Below are positions 8,399 to 17,585 of a stretch of DNA of 64,000 bases, piece after piece. Both the position numbers and the translations under genes were made by a program. Numbering within the stretch: position 1 is the first letter of the stretch; the number at the start of each line of letters is the position of its first letter. The notes beneath the pieces were generated by a model, which searched no databases, had not been told where the DNA came from, and was given only the letters and a program-made list of their open reading frames with translations. The stretch spans positions 682,001 through 746,000 of the forward strand of contig NZ_JAMTCQ010000008.1 in NCBI RefSeq assembly GCF_024171895.1. The letters are read 5' to 3'. Origin of the DNA: Prauserella halophila. GTDB taxonomy: Bacteria; Actinomycetota; Actinomycetes; Mycobacteriales; Pseudonocardiaceae.

Positions 8399-8809
8399 CT
8401 ATCGGTATGACTCGAGAACCCGCGCAAGTTCGTCCGGAATCGGTGTCGCCTCGATCCGCCCACCCGATCGGCGCATGCATCCGACCTCCTGCGTCCCTTC
8501 CGCAACCACTTGGCCGTCTCGGTGGAACTCGAAGTTCATCGCCAGCTTGTTCCCGCTCGCCGCCCGCAACCTCATGACGACCGCGATCTCCTCCAGCGCG
8601 TAACACTCCGCGTAATACCGCATGGAGCACGAAATCGTGACCAGTACCAGATCGCCCGATGTGAGTTGGCGCAGCACCGACGGTGCATGGTCCGCCAGGA
8701 ATCGTTCCCGGCAATGCCCCTGCCAATGGAGATGGCGAGCGAAGTACACGTTTCCGACCAGATTGGTTTCGTCCAGGGTCACGACGTGCCGGTAGGTGTA
8801 GGTGCGCAT
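8399..8809 (-). CDS. Enediyne thioesterase (TEBC/E10 family)
   Basis: A 136-residue hotdog-fold thioesterase matching CalE7/DynE7/SgcE10-type enzymes in length and in the N-terminal pattern LDETNLVGNVYFARHLHWQG. This family releases the polyene from the ACP of the enediyne PKS. The ATG lies one base after the PKS stop codon, so the two are translationally coupled. In 4HBT-like hotdog enzymes of this group catalysis relies on an Asn/Arg environment rather than a Ser-His-Asp triad; the NVYFARH and CRERF motifs are in the expected places. Position directly after the PKS is the canonical order. Confidence 0.93.
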   Translation of the reverse strand: MRTYTYRHVVTLDETNLVGNVYFARHLHWQGHCRERFLADHAPSVLRQLTSGDLVLVTISCSMRYYAECYALEEIAVVMRLRAASGNKLAMNFEFHRDGQVVAEGTQEVGCMRRSGGRIEATPIPDELARVLESYR

Positions 8810-8810
8810 G

Positions 8811-11800
8811 TCAACCCTTCGCCGTCACGGCCAGCGCAATCGTGGTGTCGCCGAGTTCACCGACGGCAAGCCGGACGCTGACGATCTCCACCGGGCCGAC
8901 GTCCGCCACGACGATGCCGTCGTCGGTCACGGTGCGGACGTCGAGTGCGAGGTCCTGGCTGTGACCGAGTTTCACCAACGCCTCTCGCACGGACCACATC
9001 CTCAGCACGGATTCCGCCTCGGTCTCCCCCGCCGCGGCCCGAAGGGCCGCGGCGGATGCGCGGTCCCCGGGTTCCAACTCGGTCCCCTGCATCGGCACTG
9101 CCGGGTCGCTCCGCTGCCAGTCGACTCCGACGGCATGGCTGCACCGTCCGACGAGGACGAAATCGCCCGTGTAGGAACCACACACATGGGCCTCGTCACC
9201 GTTACGGTCGGTCGTGGTCATCAGCGCTCCCCGGAGGTCGTGACCCACCGGTACCCCGCACAGCAGGGACGCCACCTCGGCTGCGCTGCCGGCGGCGCGG
9301 TCGCCGGAGCATGCCGTCACCTCGACGTCGGCGGCGATCCCGATCTCGGTCAGCCGACGCGACAACCACGGTCCGACGAGCGGGACCGGCAGTCGCGACG
9401 GAAGCCGGCGTGGTTCGACCGCGCGCAGCTGCAGCCCGTCCCAGCGGGCCACCGCGGATCCATCCGGCTCACGCACGTCGACGGTGAAGTCGTAGGTGTC
9501 GCCCGTGTGCGCGATCTCCGTCGCGACCACCTGCAACGGACCGTCAGGGCGACGCCACACGGTGAACCGCCCGGCGCCCACCGGAAGAGCCAGCCGGTGG
9601 GGCACACACGCCAGCAACACGTGCAACGACGCGTCATGAGCGCCCGGATCCCCGAAGAGCAGGTCGGAGCTGTGGAGCGGCGAGAACCACTCCTGCCCGT
9701 CCTCCGCGGTGATCCACGCCTCGACTCGGAAGGCCGTGAGCAGGTCGTAATGCTGAACTCGCCGGAACCTGCCCTCGTGGAACAGAACCGACCCGTAGAA
9801 CGGATGCTCACCGCTCATCGGCGGAACGGCCCGCGCCGCGGCGCGGGCGGGCCGGGGTGGAGCCGGGACGACGCGAGCGGTGACGGCATCAGACGAGAAA
9901 TCGTCGTGCTCGGTCCTGATCACCGCGTCCACCGCGTCGCCGGTGGACAACACCGCCGTTCTGATCGTCGTCGGCCCGTCCACAGTGATGGGCTGCCGCA
10001 GGTCCACGTCTGCCAGCGACCAGGACTCGGCCGTCCCGAGTTCGGCGACGGCGCTCGTGGCGAGCTGCGACAGTGCTTCGAGGCTCAGCACCGCAGGCAG
10101 GACGACGACTCCACCGATGCGGTGGTCCTCGAGGTAAGGATCCGATGCCGCGGTCAGCGTGGCCTCGCTGACCGCCTCGACCCCGGGGACACGGCCACGG
10201 CGGTCCTCGTCGAACCGGAGCAGTCGCGTCGCGGAACGGTCGAACGCCAACGTCGGCAGATTCGGGAACCGCCCGGTGACGAGCAGGGTGACCGGCGCGT
10301 CATCGGTGGCCAGCACGTCCAGCAGCGCGTCCCTCGCCTCTTCCGGGCCCATGGGAGCGACCCCCATGTCCCGGAGCGTGTCGACGACGCCGAGCTCGAC
10401 ACCCATGCCGATGCCCGACCACACCGACCACTCCAGGACGTGGCTGCGGCACTCCGGGTGTTCGGCGGCCCACGACTCGACCCGACGGCGCATGCTGTCG
10501 TTCGCGACGCAGTACTCGGCCTGGCCGGGCAGCCCGGCGCAGCCGATGATCGAGCCGAACGCGAGCACGAGCCGCAGCTCGTCCCCGGCGGCCCCGAGTA
10601 CCGCGGCCAGCCCGTCGGTCTTCGGCGCCATCGTGCGCCACAGCGTTCCGGGCCCGATATCGCTCAATCGCCGCGGCTCGTTCACCCCGGCTCCGTGGAG
10701 CAGACCGCGGACGGGGCCGAGCCGGCGTGCCTCGGCGAGCGCCACCCCGACCGATGCCGGGACGGTCACATCGCACGACACGTAGTGGACATCGATCTCG
10801 TAGCGCAGTTCCTCCAGTGCCGCCGAGATCGACGGATCACCGGCATCAGTACGCCCGAGGATCACGAGGGTGCATCCAGTACGCCGCGCCAGGGCGGTGG
10901 CCGTGTAGGCCGTGATTCCCCGGATACCTCCGGTCACCAGGCACACGTCGCCGGGTTCCAGCGCCGGCTCGCGGTTCCCGCCGAGCGGTTCGTGCCGAAG
11001 GACCGTCCGTTCGACGGTGCCGTCACCGTCGAGGTGCAGCTCGGCGTACGGCTCGGCAGTGGCCTCGGCGATGTAGCCCGGATCGAACGTCAGATCCGGG
11101 GAATCGAGCCGCACGACGCGCACCCACTCGGGTTCGCGCTCGACGGCGACGCTCCGTCCCACTGCGGCCGCGGCCGCGCACCCGGCGTCGACGAGCAGCA
11201 ACCGTCGCAACGGCTCACGTCCCAGGTCCGCGAGATGCGCCGCGATGTCCGCGTGATCCGTGGTCGCGTCGAGTACCAAGGCGACGTTCCCGGACCGATC
11301 ACCCGCGGCGTGTGCGGGGGTCGCGTAAGCGTGCAGCCAATGCCCGGCAGGTGCCCGCACCGCCCAGTCGAGTCCGTTGTGTTCGTCCACCGTCCGCGCG
11401 GGCACGCGGTGGTGCCCGAAGGCGCGTACCCAGCCACGCACTCCGGGAGGAATCCCGGGCTCGTCACCTCGCTGGGGCTCTTCCGAAGTGAGCGTGTCGA
11501 GCAGCGCCGCTGCTTGTTCGACCGTGGCATCCGCCAACGAGTGCGGGGCCGCGGGCATTCGCGCACCGAGCGCCGCCGCGGCGCGACCGACGATCTGTGT
11601 GGCCTGCAGGGAGTTGAGGTGCAGGTCCGCCAACAGGGAACTGTCCGGGGTGATGGAAGTGGCCGGCAGCTCCAGTACGGCCACCAGCTCCGCCGTGAGC
11701 ACGCCCAACGGATCCTGCGGCGCACCGGTGGCGGCCACGTCTCCCCCACCGGACGCGTCGGGCAGGGCGCCGGCCGACGGGTCGTCCGGCCGATCGTCCG

Positions 11801-14612
11801 GCCACGGCCCGGCCGGCGACGACGCGGCGGCCGGCGACGACGCAGTTGCAGCCGGGGGCCCGCCCGGGGACGGGACAGCCGGAGCCGCATCGGCCGGACG
11901 CGGGTCGCGTCCCGGGGCGATACCGGCATGCCCGGCGGAGGCGTCGCAGGGATTGGCCAACAGCTCCGGCCTGTAGCCGAGATCCACCCGGCGGTATGGC
12001 CTGCCCGCGTACCACGCCTCGAGGTCCGCTGCCCCCGCGACGGCCAGGGCCGCCGTCGCCAGTGCATGATGGCGGTCCGGACCGCCACAGTCCAGGCTCA
12101 CCACAACGGCACCGGTCGCGGTGGCCAACGCCGACAACGTGGTGCCGGCTCCCACTTCGACGAGCAGGTCACAGCGTTCGTTCATCCGGTCGAGCACGTC
12201 CTCGAACAGCACCGGCCGGGTCAGTTGCCGCACCAGCAGCTCGACGAGATCGTCATCGGTGAGGTCGATTCCCGTGATCGTCGACAGCACCGGTGTGCGC
12301 GGCTCGTTCAACGGCACGGATCGAAGGTGGTCGCGAAACGGTTCGGCAGCGCCTTCCATCGCCGGACTGTGAAAGCCGTGGGAAACGGGAAGTTCCACGG
12401 CCGCGACACCCGCGTTCGCGGCATTCTGGACCACCGCCGCAACCTCGTCCGCCGGACCGGAGACGACCGTGTTGGCCGGACCGTTGCGGGCGGCGATGAC
12501 GACTCGGCTCGACCGGATGAACCGCTCCGCTTCGCCGGAACCGGCGGACAGACTCGCCATGGTCGTTCCCGGCGTTCCGTGACACGTCATGATCCTGCCG
12601 CGTGCCGCGGCCAACCGGACCGCGTCGTCGGCTGTGAGCGCGCCCGACCATGCCAGCGCTGACAGTTCGCCGAGACTGTGACCGGCCGCCGCCACCACGT
12701 GACACCGGATCCGCTCGAGCCAGGACATGCCGACCAGCGATTGCCAGACGATCGCGGGCTGTGCGATCGACGTGTCGGTCACGTCCGCGCGCAGTCCCTC
12801 AGGGGATGCGGGCACGGCCAGATCGGTCGCCCAGTCCGGCAACACGTCCCGTACGGGTGCGGCCTGTCCGGGGAACAGCAGGCCCACACGCACCCGGCCG
12901 TGCCCGACCACGTAGCCCGCCGCCGTGTCGACCACGACGGGGTCTGCCTTCGACAGCGCCGCCCGCGCCTGGTGCGCCGCCGAGACGAGCGCATCGGCGT
13001 GCTCACCCACGAGCGCCGCACGGTATGCGGGGGATGTCCCCTCACGCTCGTACCACAGCGTGGCCGCCAGGTCATGCAGTTCGGCGTCGCTGTATGCGCC
13101 GGCACGCATCGCGAACTCCTCCAGTCGATCGCCCAGGGTCGCGGCGTCGTCGGCGGCGAGAACGACGATCACCTGCCGCGGGGTACGCCGTGTCCACACC
13201 GGATCGAGTGATGAACGAGGGGATGACGAACGTGACCTGACCGATTCGAGCACCACATGCGTGTTGATCCCGCCGAACCCCATCGACGAGACCGCCGCCC
13301 GCCGCATGTCCTCGTCCCAGGGCTCAGCCTCACCGAGAACCCGCAGTGCCGGCGTACGCCGGAGCAGATCGTGCGGCGACTCGCATCCCGTCGTGGGAGG
13401 CAGCACACCGTGATGCACGGCAAGCACCGCTTTGACCAGGCTCGCCGCTCCCGCAGCCGCCTTGGTGTGCCCGATGTTCGCCTTGATACTGCCCAGAGCC
13501 GCGGGCTGCGCCCGCTCGCCCCGTACGGTCGCCAGAGCCTCGAGTTCCACCTCGTCACCGACGGCCGTGCCGGTGCCGTGCCCCTCGACCAGCGCGACCG
13601 ACTCGGGCGGCAGCTGTGCCATCCGGTAGGCCCGGGTCAACGCGAGCGCCTGTCCTGTCGGCTCCGGACGTGTCAGTCCACCTGAACCGTCGGACGAAGT
13701 CCCCCATCCGACGATGTGCCCGTACGTGTGAAGGCCCTGCGCTTCCGCGTCCTCGGCCCGCGCGAGCGCCACGATGCCGCAGCCCTCACCGGGAAGGAAC
13801 CCCGTGGGCGAGCTGTCGTAGACTCGCATGCGGTCCGTCGCCAAAGCGCCGAGCCGCGCGAAGCCGACGAGTTCGAAGGGATCGAGACTCAAGTCGACAC
13901 CGCCCGCGAGCGCGAAGTTCAGCTCACCGGCGGCCAGGGCACGGCACGCCGCCATGACGGCCAACAGGCTCGACGAGCACGCTCCGTCCACGGTGAATCC
14001 GGTTCCGTGGAAGTCGAACTGGTTGCAGATGCGCCCCGCGATCGTGTTCGACAGCCCTCCTGCGAGGCTCTCGTCCCCCGGGACCGGGAACGGGTCCTTG
14101 ACCAGCTCTTCCATTCTCGACAGCACGTCGAGCACCATCGACTCGTCCGTACCGTTCTCCCGCAACGCCGTCTCGGCCGCGTCACGCACGTACGGCCAGC
14201 GGGTACGCAACTGGGCGGCGCGACCGAACTCGCCGGCGAGCGAGTTGCCGATGACCACTCCGGTCGCATCCCTGTCGAGCCCGTCACCGTCGACGTGCCC
14301 GGCGTCCGCGAGTGCGGCCGAAGCCGTCTCGAGCGCGAGCCAGTGCGTCAGGTCCGCCGCGCGATACAGCCCCGCGGGTATGCCGAATCTGGCGCGGTCG
14401 AACCGCCACCCGTTCAGCAACCCGGCACGGCGGACGTAGGTCCGGTCCGGATCGTCCGGATCGCCGCGGTAACCGGACGAGAGCCGCTCGGCCGGCAGTG
14501 CGCGGAACGCCCGGCGTTGCGCGAGGGTGTTCCGCCACAGTTCCGCTGGGCTTTTCGTATCCGGATACCGGCATGCCATCCCGACAACTGCGATTCGAAT
14601 CTCGGCACCCAT
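8811..14612 (-). CDS. Iterative enediyne polyketide synthase (PKSE)
   Basis: A 1933-residue iterative type I synthase with enediyne architecture. KS (about 1-455): Cys212 in VDGACSSS, His345 in EGHGTGTA, His382 in NIGHTKAA. AT (about 575-865): Ser646 in GHSLGE, His748 in SHGFH. After a Pro/Ala-rich linker comes one ACP (about 970-1040) with Ser1001 in LHLNSL. KR (about 1220-1400): GGIRGI, Ser1354, Tyr1367. DH (about 1490-1690): His1497 in EDHRIGG. A C-terminal phosphopantetheinyl transferase (about 1735-1933): Asp1831 in AVGVDW and WSVREALVK, with Arg where Lys is usual. In this family KS, AT, KR and DH build a linear polyene and the built-in PPTase loads the ACP. ATG 14612 was chosen over GTG 14624 because GAGGA lies about 8 nt before it. 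Confidence 0.97.
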   Translation of the reverse strand: MGAEIRIAVVGMACRYPDTKSPAELWRNTLAQRRAFRALPAERLSSGYRGDPDDPDRTYVRRAGLLNGWRFDRARFGIPAGLYRAADLTHWLALETASAALADAGHVDGDGLDRDATGVVIGNSLAGEFGRAAQLRTRWPYVRDAAETALRENGTDESMVLDVLSRMEELVKDPFPVPGDESLAGGLSNTIAGRICNQFDFHGTGFTVDGACSSSLLAVMAACRALAAGELNFALAGGVDLSLDPFELVGFARLGALATDRMRVYDSSPTGFLPGEGCGIVALARAEDAEAQGLHTYGHIVGWGTSSDGSGGLTRPEPTGQALALTRAYRMAQLPPESVALVEGHGTGTAVGDEVELEALATVRGERAQPAALGSIKANIGHTKAAAGAASLVKAVLAVHHGVLPPTTGCESPHDLLRRTPALRVLGEAEPWDEDMRRAAVSSMGFGGINTHVVLESVRSRSSSPRSSLDPVWTRRTPRQVIVVLAADDAATLGDRLEEFAMRAGAYSDAELHDLAATLWYEREGTSPAYRAALVGEHADALVSAAHQARAALSKADPVVVDTAAGYVVGHGRVRVGLLFPGQAAPVRDVLPDWATDLAVPASPEGLRADVTDTSIAQPAIVWQSLVGMSWLERIRCHVVAAAGHSLGELSALAWSGALTADDAVRLAAARGRIMTCHGTPGTTMASLSAGSGEAERFIRSSRVVIAARNGPANTVVSGPADEVAAVVQNAANAGVAAVELPVSHGFHSPAMEGAAEPFRDHLRSVPLNEPRTPVLSTITGIDLTDDDLVELLVRQLTRPVLFEDVLDRMNERCDLLVEVGAGTTLSALATATGAVVVSLDCGGPDRHHALATAALAVAGAADLEAWYAGRPYRRVDLGYRPELLANPCDASAGHAGIAPGRDPRPADAAPAVPSPGGPPAATASSPAAASSPAGPWPDDRPDDPSAGALPDASGGGDVAATGAPQDPLGVLTAELVAVLELPATSITPDSSLLADLHLNSLQATQIVGRAAAALGARMPAAPHSLADATVEQAAALLDTLTSEEPQRGDEPGIPPGVRGWVRAFGHHRVPARTVDEHNGLDWAVRAPAGHWLHAYATPAHAAGDRSGNVALVLDATTDHADIAAHLADLGREPLRRLLLVDAGCAAAAAVGRSVAVEREPEWVRVVRLDSPDLTFDPGYIAEATAEPYAELHLDGDGTVERTVLRHEPLGGNREPALEPGDVCLVTGGIRGITAYTATALARRTGCTLVILGRTDAGDPSISAALEELRYEIDVHYVSCDVTVPASVGVALAEARRLGPVRGLLHGAGVNEPRRLSDIGPGTLWRTMAPKTDGLAAVLGAAGDELRLVLAFGSIIGCAGLPGQAEYCVANDSMRRRVESWAAEHPECRSHVLEWSVWSGIGMGVELGVVDTLRDMGVAPMGPEEARDALLDVLATDDAPVTLLVTGRFPNLPTLAFDRSATRLLRFDEDRRGRVPGVEAVSEATLTAASDPYLEDHRIGGVVVLPAVLSLEALSQLATSAVAELGTAESWSLADVDLRQPITVDGPTTIRTAVLSTGDAVDAVIRTEHDDFSSDAVTARVVPAPPRPARAAARAVPPMSGEHPFYGSVLFHEGRFRRVQHYDLLTAFRVEAWITAEDGQEWFSPLHSSDLLFGDPGAHDASLHVLLACVPHRLALPVGAGRFTVWRRPDGPLQVVATEIAHTGDTYDFTVDVREPDGSAVARWDGLQLRAVEPRRLPSRLPVPLVGPWLSRRLTEIGIAADVEVTACSGDRAAGSAAEVASLLCGVPVGHDLRGALMTTTDRNGDEAHVCGSYTGDFVLVGRCSHAVGVDWQRSDPAVPMQGTELEPGDRASAAALRAAAGETEAESVLRMWSVREALVKLGHSQDLALDVRTVTDDGIVVADVGPVEIVSVRLAVGELGDTTIALAVTAKG

Positions 14613-14633
14613 CCGATTCCTCACGTCGATGTC

Positions 14634-15680
14634 TCAGTGGGCCGGGCTGCGGAGCAGGGTCGTCCGCGACACCAGCGCCGCCAAGCGGTGGCGCGTCTCT
14701 CCGGACATTCGGGAACTCACCACGAGTACGGCCCCACGGAGCACACAGGTGATCACCAAAGCGAAGAACAACCCGAACACGACCCCGAATGACACGAGAA
14801 CGCCGTACACAACGGCGGTCGTCACGCCGAAAACCACCTGATTCCACGGTTTCGACGGACTCGTGCCGGGGTCGGGAATCATGTAATTGGTGAACAGCAC
14901 GAACGCAACCCCCGTCATCGGCAGCAATGCCGCGACGAGCGAATGGTCCACCAGAATCCACCGCAGCACCGCCTGCAGCACGAAACCACCAATCCACCCC
15001 AGAACCAACGGCCATTTCCCGGTGATCTTGGCGTTTATCATCGTTCCCAGCGTCAGCACGGCGAGCGGAACCAGCCAGTCCAACGTGCCGATCGTGACGT
15101 TGGTGAAGTGGTACGGAGGTGCGATCCCGACCCAGGGAAACAGCAGCAGCGTCATCACGATGCCGAAGTTCGACGGATTCAGGAAATGCCGGCCCTTTCC
15201 TCTCACGGTGACGCGGAACACGTACTTGCTCGCATGGGCGACGACCACGGCGAACAGGTAGGGCCACAACGACGTGTTCCCGTACAGCAGCATCGCGCAC
15301 GCCAACGCCGTGATGTGCGCGGGGAGCAGGAACACGACGAGCGCTCCGAACCCTCCCGTGTACGCCGGCCGCGTGCCGCGCGACCAACTGTCGACGAACT
15401 CGAGCCCGATCGCCACGACGTAGCTGACCAATGCGGCGACGACCGGCGTGATCGGTGCTTGTTCGAAACCGAGCACGACATGCCCGAGGACCGTGAACAC
15501 CGTGATCGACGCGCCGAACCGACGCAGGGCCTTCACCCGGTTGTCTGTCGCCTGCGCAGGGCGTTGCCCGTTCTCTGTACGGCCGTCCCTGCTCGCGGGA
15601 CTCGGCGCTTCCGGATCGTCGATCTGGATTGTCTGCTGGTCACCGGCCTCCCCGGCCGGCGTCGGCACGATCTTGGTCAT
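14634..15680 (-). CDS. Enediyne biosynthesis membrane protein UnbU (E5)
   Basis: A 348-residue integral membrane protein. About 55 polar residues come first, then roughly nine hydrophobic segments. It resembles the RnfD/NqrB fold, with a conserved HFLNPSNFGIV loop and a late YMIPDPGTSP motif, both typical of UnbU proteins. UnbU is one of five genes always found with enediyne PKS genes; its chemical role is unresolved. Its start overlaps the stop of the E4 gene by 4 bp, and 21 nt separate its stop from the PKS ATG, so expression is coupled across E4-E5-E. Confidence 0.93.
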   Translation of the reverse strand: MTKIVPTPAGEAGDQQTIQIDDPEAPSPASRDGRTENGQRPAQATDNRVKALRRFGASITVFTVLGHVVLGFEQAPITPVVAALVSYVVAIGLEFVDSWSRGTRPAYTGGFGALVVFLLPAHITALACAMLLYGNTSLWPYLFAVVVAHASKYVFRVTVRGKGRHFLNPSNFGIVMTLLLFPWVGIAPPYHFTNVTIGTLDWLVPLAVLTLGTMINAKITGKWPLVLGWIGGFVLQAVLRWILVDHSLVAALLPMTGVAFVLFTNYMIPDPGTSPSKPWNQVVFGVTTAVVYGVLVSFGVVFGLFFALVITCVLRGAVLVVSSRMSGETRHRLAALVSRTTLLRSPAH

Positions 15681-17563
15681 AACCGGTCCACGCTGCCCTT
15701 CTCGGTCAGTCGGAATGTCTGCTGTCCTGCGGTGAGCCGAACCAGGTCACTGTGCACACCCGATTCGTCGCGCCAGGTGACCTCCGCCGTAACACTCTCC
15801 TCCCCGGGAAGTCCGAAGTGGAGAATGGAGTCCGAGACCCCCGCGTGACCGTTCGCCGGATACAACTGGTCCCGCTCCGCGCCCGCGGGAAGGCGCACCG
15901 TCATCTCCGCACCGATCGCGGGCCGGTCCCCACCCGCCGCACCGGGGCGGACGAGCCTGACCACCGCAGCGGGCGGTGCGTTCCGCGCCGTGTTCACCAG
16001 CAGCCGCGAGTCCTCCCACTGGTTGGCGACCACGACATCCAACAGCTCGTCGCCGTTGACGTCACCCAGCGAGAAGCCCCTTGTCACCTCGGGCTGCGCG
16101 ATGCCGAGTGTCCCGGCGAGATCGTGATACGTGCCGTCGGCCGAACGCACCCAGAACGGGTTGTGCTCATGTCCGGAGAGCTCGGTGCCCTTCGTGAATT
16201 CGGGCCAGACCTCCGGGTACCGCAGCAGTTCGTCGTTGGCCATCGCCAGCTCCTGGAGCTCGGCCCACCGTTTGTGCTCACCTTTGACGAAGCCCGTGGC
16301 CTGAATGATCTCGTCCCCGCCGGAATTGTCGAAATCCCCGGCCTTGATGTCCCACGCCCAACCGCTCCGGGAGATCCCGAGTTCCTCGCTCCGCTCGTCG
16401 AACGGAACCTCGCCCCGGCGCAGACGGTCCGCGTCACCGGTGGGAACGAACGCCAGGTTGCTCTCGTGTAGCGCATACGGCGACGTGATGTTGCTGACGA
16501 GGATGCGCGGCAACCGCCCGTCCGTCTCGTAGGAGAACGCGACACCCATGCCCTTGAACGAATCGTGCCCCAGCACCTCGGACCGGGGTGTCGTCAGGTC
16601 CCGGTCACCGCGAACCGATTCGAATCGCACGTTCCCCGGTGCCGACCGGTTGACGAGCAACTGGTCCGGTCCGAAGTCGTTCGCGACGTAGACATCCGGG
16701 ATGCCGCTGCGGCCGAGGTTCTGCAGGCCGAACGACAACGTCCAGGCATCGGCCGATTCCGCTGGCAGGGAGTCACTGACGTCACGCAGTTCCGGCTTGG
16801 TGTCGGGCTCACCCGTCGGCCGGGTCAGCAGTAGCCGGTTCGTTCCGGCGTTGCGGCCTTTCCCCATCGAATCCTGCATCGCCATGCGCGAGTCGGACGT
16901 CGCGTCCGGATCGAGGACACGGGCGTCGTCAGGGAAATAGTTCCCGACCATGATGTCGAGGTGCCCGTCGCCGTCGACGTCACCCACGTTGAGCGCCGTC
17001 GAGTTCCAGGTTTCCATCGGTTCCACGAGGTCCACCGCCCTGAAGCCGGCCGGCCGCATGGTGCCCTCGTTGAGGAACAGCACCGGCGAACGTCCCCAGT
17101 AGTACACGAGCATGTCCTGGTCGCCGTCCTCGTCGGCGTCCATCGGGACGCAGCCCATGGGTGCCATCGTCCGGTCGTACGGCAATCCCTCCGGACGTAG
17201 CTCGAATGCGGCGTACTGCGTGCCGCCGCTGCGTGGCGCGGGCCGGATGGTCACGGAGTCGTCTCGCGGATCCACCAGGCAGATGTCGCCCGAACGCCCG
17301 GTTCCCCGGAGGTCGGCGAGTGCGGTCGCCGCGCCGACCGCGGAGATCCAGCTCCGGATGTGTTCCAGGCCGGGCGCCACCGCTCGTTCACTGCGCGCAC
17401 CTTCCGGTGCCGAGTTGACCGTGACGGGCGAGAACGAGAACGACCGGGACATGTCCCGCTTCTCGGCCTCCCCGATGCCGGGCCTGACCGTCGGGATCGC
17501 GATGGCGATACAGAGGATGATGCTGACGAGTGCTGGCAGGGTTCTGCGAAAGGAAACCGGCAT
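15677..17563 (-). CDS. Enediyne biosynthesis protein UnbV (E4), FG-GAP/ASPIC domains
   Basis: A 628-residue exported protein. The start at MPVSFRRTLPALV gives a hydrophobic signal anchor (ALVSIILCIAIAIP) and has GGGAG about 8 nt upstream. The body holds repeated Ca-binding-like Asp loops (DADEDGDQD, NVGDVDGDGHLD, SLGDVNGDELLD) of an integrin-like FG-GAP beta-propeller. The last 100 residues are the UnbV/ASPIC domain, with a LYPANGHAGVSDSILHFGL block. It probably works outside the membrane with the UnbU partner. Family membership is firm and the reaction is unknown. It overlaps E5 by 4 bp and follows E3 by 22 nt. Confidence 0.94.
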   Translation of the reverse strand: MPVSFRRTLPALVSIILCIAIAIPTVRPGIGEAEKRDMSRSFSFSPVTVNSAPEGARSERAVAPGLEHIRSWISAVGAATALADLRGTGRSGDICLVDPRDDSVTIRPAPRSGGTQYAAFELRPEGLPYDRTMAPMGCVPMDADEDGDQDMLVYYWGRSPVLFLNEGTMRPAGFRAVDLVEPMETWNSTALNVGDVDGDGHLDIMVGNYFPDDARVLDPDATSDSRMAMQDSMGKGRNAGTNRLLLTRPTGEPDTKPELRDVSDSLPAESADAWTLSFGLQNLGRSGIPDVYVANDFGPDQLLVNRSAPGNVRFESVRGDRDLTTPRSEVLGHDSFKGMGVAFSYETDGRLPRILVSNITSPYALHESNLAFVPTGDADRLRRGEVPFDERSEELGISRSGWAWDIKAGDFDNSGGDEIIQATGFVKGEHKRWAELQELAMANDELLRYPEVWPEFTKGTELSGHEHNPFWVRSADGTYHDLAGTLGIAQPEVTRGFSLGDVNGDELLDVVVANQWEDSRLLVNTARNAPPAAVVRLVRPGAAGGDRPAIGAEMTVRLPAGAERDQLYPANGHAGVSDSILHFGLPGEESVTAEVTWRDESGVHSDLVRLTAGQQTFRLTEKGSVDRL

Positions 17564-17585
17564 GTGGGCGCTCCCGAGAATAGGG

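Noticed and set aside
8802-12662. Long plus-strand open frame (1286 codons) opposite the PKSE gene
   Set aside because: It is antisense to a strongly supported polyketide synthase; its translation is Arg/Gly/His-rich without domains, as expected from GC-rich shadow frames.
8811-14612. PKSE as a PUFA synthase or ordinary iterative type I PKS
   Set aside because: A single ACP, the KS-AT-ACP-KR-DH-PPT order and the adjacent E3/E4/E5/E10 genes are specific for enediyne synthases; PUFA synthases have tandem ACPs and other partners.
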